Below are positions 62,947 to 64,000 of a DNA stretch of 64,000 nt, piece after piece. The first letter of the stretch is position 1, and the number at the start of each line of letters is the position of its first letter. The notes under the pieces were generated by a model that was not told the origin of the DNA, did not search any database, and saw only the letters and a list, made by a program, of their open reading frames with translations. Position numbers and translations under genes: made by a program. This stretch comes from Chersky-840 sp035604715 (GTDB taxonomy: Bacteria; Actinomycetota; Acidimicrobiia; Acidimicrobiales; UBA8190). The DNA lies in contig CAVSWP010000003.1 in assembly GCA_963731665.1 (NCBI GenBank), positions 62,001 through 126,000 of the forward strand. The letters run 5' to 3'.

Positions 62947-63243
62947 TCCTCGGCGCTCCTCGAGCAACGCGGTGCGTGTAGCCCTCGTAAACCTAGTGGA
63001 TGGGCCTGTGCGCCGACGCGTTCGGGCTGGCCGGGTGGTGGGTCAGTTTCGACCCTCTGCGTACATTCTGCTTCGTGTCGGCAGCTCCGAAGAGCAGTTT
63101 CACGCCTCCCCCTACCGGGGAACCGACTGAATGGAGGCTACGTGCGGGCTGTAACAGGCGAACTGACCCAGTACCGTCGTTTGCGCCCGGGGAGGCATCC
63201 GGGGGAGGCTGGTCGGCCATGATCTCCCCCGGGGGCGACGCGC
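62947..63243. other. Divergent intergenic region
   Basis: About 300 bases between the divergent sensor-like gene and the glycosyltransferase. Near its right end, an ATG at 63220 preceded by GGGGGAGG would encode only ten residues and overlaps the GTG start of the next gene. I see no RNA gene. Confidence 0.35.
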
Positions 63244-64000
63244 GTGCCTAAAAGCCCCTGGCAGCGCTGGGCGGAGATGCGGGCTTCTTGGCAGCGCAGC
63301 ACCCGGCTCGAAGTGCCCTCGGCCCGCCCCGCGGCCCCGCCCCAGCGCGGGGGCCTGCGCATCGCCTACCTCGTGTACCGGGGCAACCCCCGCTGCGGCG
63401 GCCAGGGCGTCTACACCCGCCACCTGGCGCGCGAGCTCGTCGGCCTGGGCCACTCGGTGGAGGTCTTCTCGGGTCAACCCTGGCCCGTGCTCGACGAGGG
63501 CGTGGGATTCACGCCGGTGCCGGGGCTCGACCTGTACCGGGACCCCGACCCCTTCCGGGTGCCGCACCCCCGCGAGTTCCACTCGACGATCGACCTGCTC
63601 GAGTTCGGGGTCATGTGCACGGCCGGCTTCCCCGAGCCCAGGACCTTCTCGCTGCGGGTCCGGCGACTGCTGGCGTCACGGCGAGGCGATTTCGACATCG
63701 TCCATGACAATCAGTGCCTGGGATCGGGGCTCTTGGGGATGATGGCGGACGGGTGGCCGCTGCTGACGACGCTGCACCACCCCATCACCGTCGACCGGGT
63801 GCTGGCGCTCTCGCACGCCGAGAACACCTACCGCCGCCTCACCCAGCGTCGGTGGTTCGGCTTCCTGGGCATGCAGATGCGGGTGGCCGGGCAGCTGCCG
63901 CGCATCGTGACGGTGTCGGAGTCCTCCAAGAACGACATCACGGCCCAGATGGGGGTGGAGCGCGCCCGCATGACCGTGGTGCCCGTGGGCGTGGACCACA
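63244..64000 (+). CDS. GT4-type glycosyltransferase, N-terminal part (cut by window edge)
   Basis: About 252 residues are visible from GTG 63244 (VPKSPWQRWAEMRAS). RIAYLVYRGNPRCGGQGVYT is the glycine-rich start of the first Rossmann domain; LARELVGLGHSVEVFSGQPW, DFDIVHDNQCLGSGLLGMM and IVTVSESSKNDITAQMGVER are typical of retaining GT4 enzymes using nucleotide sugars. The C-terminal domain, with the EX7E motif, lies outside the window. An in-frame ATG at 63277 is another start. Acceptor unknown. Confidence 0.82.
   Translation, partial: MPKSPWQRWAEMRASWQRSTRLEVPSARPAAPPQRGGLRIAYLVYRGNPRCGGQGVYTRHLARELVGLGHSVEVFSGQPWPVLDEGVGFTPVPGLDLYRDPDPFRVPHPREFHSTIDLLEFGVMCTAGFPEPRTFSLRVRRLLASRRGDFDIVHDNQCLGSGLLGMMADGWPLLTTLHHPITVDRVLALSHAENTYRRLTQRRWFGFLGMQMRVAGQLPRIVTVSESSKNDITAQMGVERARMTVVPVGVDH

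Noticed and set aside
63142..63251. Two tiny open frames (26 and 10 codons) with Shine-Dalgarno-like sequences before the GT4 gene
   Set aside because: GGAGG-like strings are expected by chance in this GC-rich DNA; no conservation can be judged.
1..64000. CRISPR array, tRNA or rRNA genes, prophage
   Set aside because: No regularly spaced repeats, no conserved rRNA blocks, no tRNA-like cloverleaf with CCA-type end and no phage structural genes were noticed. A tRNAscan-SE and Infernal run would be decisive.

Overview
The window is GC-rich, gene-dense DNA from a high-GC actinobacterium. Signs are frequent GTG starts, 1-4 nt gene overlaps (GTGA/ATGA), a twin-arginine lipoprotein, an F420-type luciferase-like oxidoreductase, several FadE-like acyl-CoA dehydrogenases, an actinobacterial-type C-x2-C ribosomal protein S18 and a full kdpFABC operon. 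An uncultured or soil Acidimicrobiia-like lineage is my best guess, but that is inference from gene content, not a placement. No rRNA, tRNA, CRISPR array, prophage or plasmid backbone was recognised.

Layout. 1-5.6 kb: secreted carbohydrate-active proteins (tail of an unknown exported protein, a GH78 alpha-L-rhamnosidase, a small membrane protein, a GH5 endoglycoceramidase-like lipoprotein). 5.6-9.3 kb: ftsH divergent from a coiled-coil protein with a degenerate LytM domain. 9.3-14.9 kb: potassium uptake, kdpFABC preceded by an extra 27-residue membrane peptide, with a stand-alone KdpD-like DUF4118 protein instead of KdpDE. 15-17.9 kb: a VOC protein, a large membrane protein and a lipoprotein. 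17.9-21.5 kb: copper export (P1B ATPase with an unusual C-terminal domain, CopZ-like chaperone) divergent from an ArsR-family regulator. 21.5-26.1 kb: housekeeping genes (chorismate mutase, peroxiredoxin, S18 with a long tail, TypA). 26.1-33.4 kb: a cyclase/ATPase signalling protein, VOC protein, ArsB-like permease, amidase and TrmO-like protein. 33.4-38.5 kb: an acyltransferase, a GT-C-like membrane protein and a PYROXD2-like oxidoreductase. 38.6-43 kb: a MerR regulator with a clear palindromic operator, a MaoC hydratase, formate-tetrahydrofolate ligase and a second amidase. 43-47 kb: tiny Cys-rich proteins, SRPBCC and cupin genes, and a solitary TnpB (RNA-guided nuclease family) gene with an unexplained downstream stretch. 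47-54.2 kb: a long run of closely packed minus-strand genes (LLM oxidoreductase, thiolase, KAS III, nucleotidyltransferase, GH20-like glycosidase, CDF metal exporter, acylphosphatase). 54.3-59.7 kb: NifU-like protein, two acyl-CoA dehydrogenases, MarR and an MFS exporter. 59.7-63 kb: a divergent NRAMP-family transporter downstream of a soluble PRC/MgtE-N/CBS protein, with a structured leader between them. 63.2 kb to the end: the N-terminal part of a GT4 glycosyltransferase.

The items I consider most worth following are the NRAMP-like/MgtE-sensor pair with its structured leader (candidate two-part Mg2+ uptake module), the copper ATPase with an added extracytoplasmic domain, the mixed lipid/sugar operon at 48-54 kb, and the TnpB locus. 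Four genes (cupin, tnpB, GH20-like, AidB-like dehydrogenase) are each broken by one frameshift at a homopolymer run. This pattern looks more like sequence error than decay, so they should be checked before being called pseudogenes.
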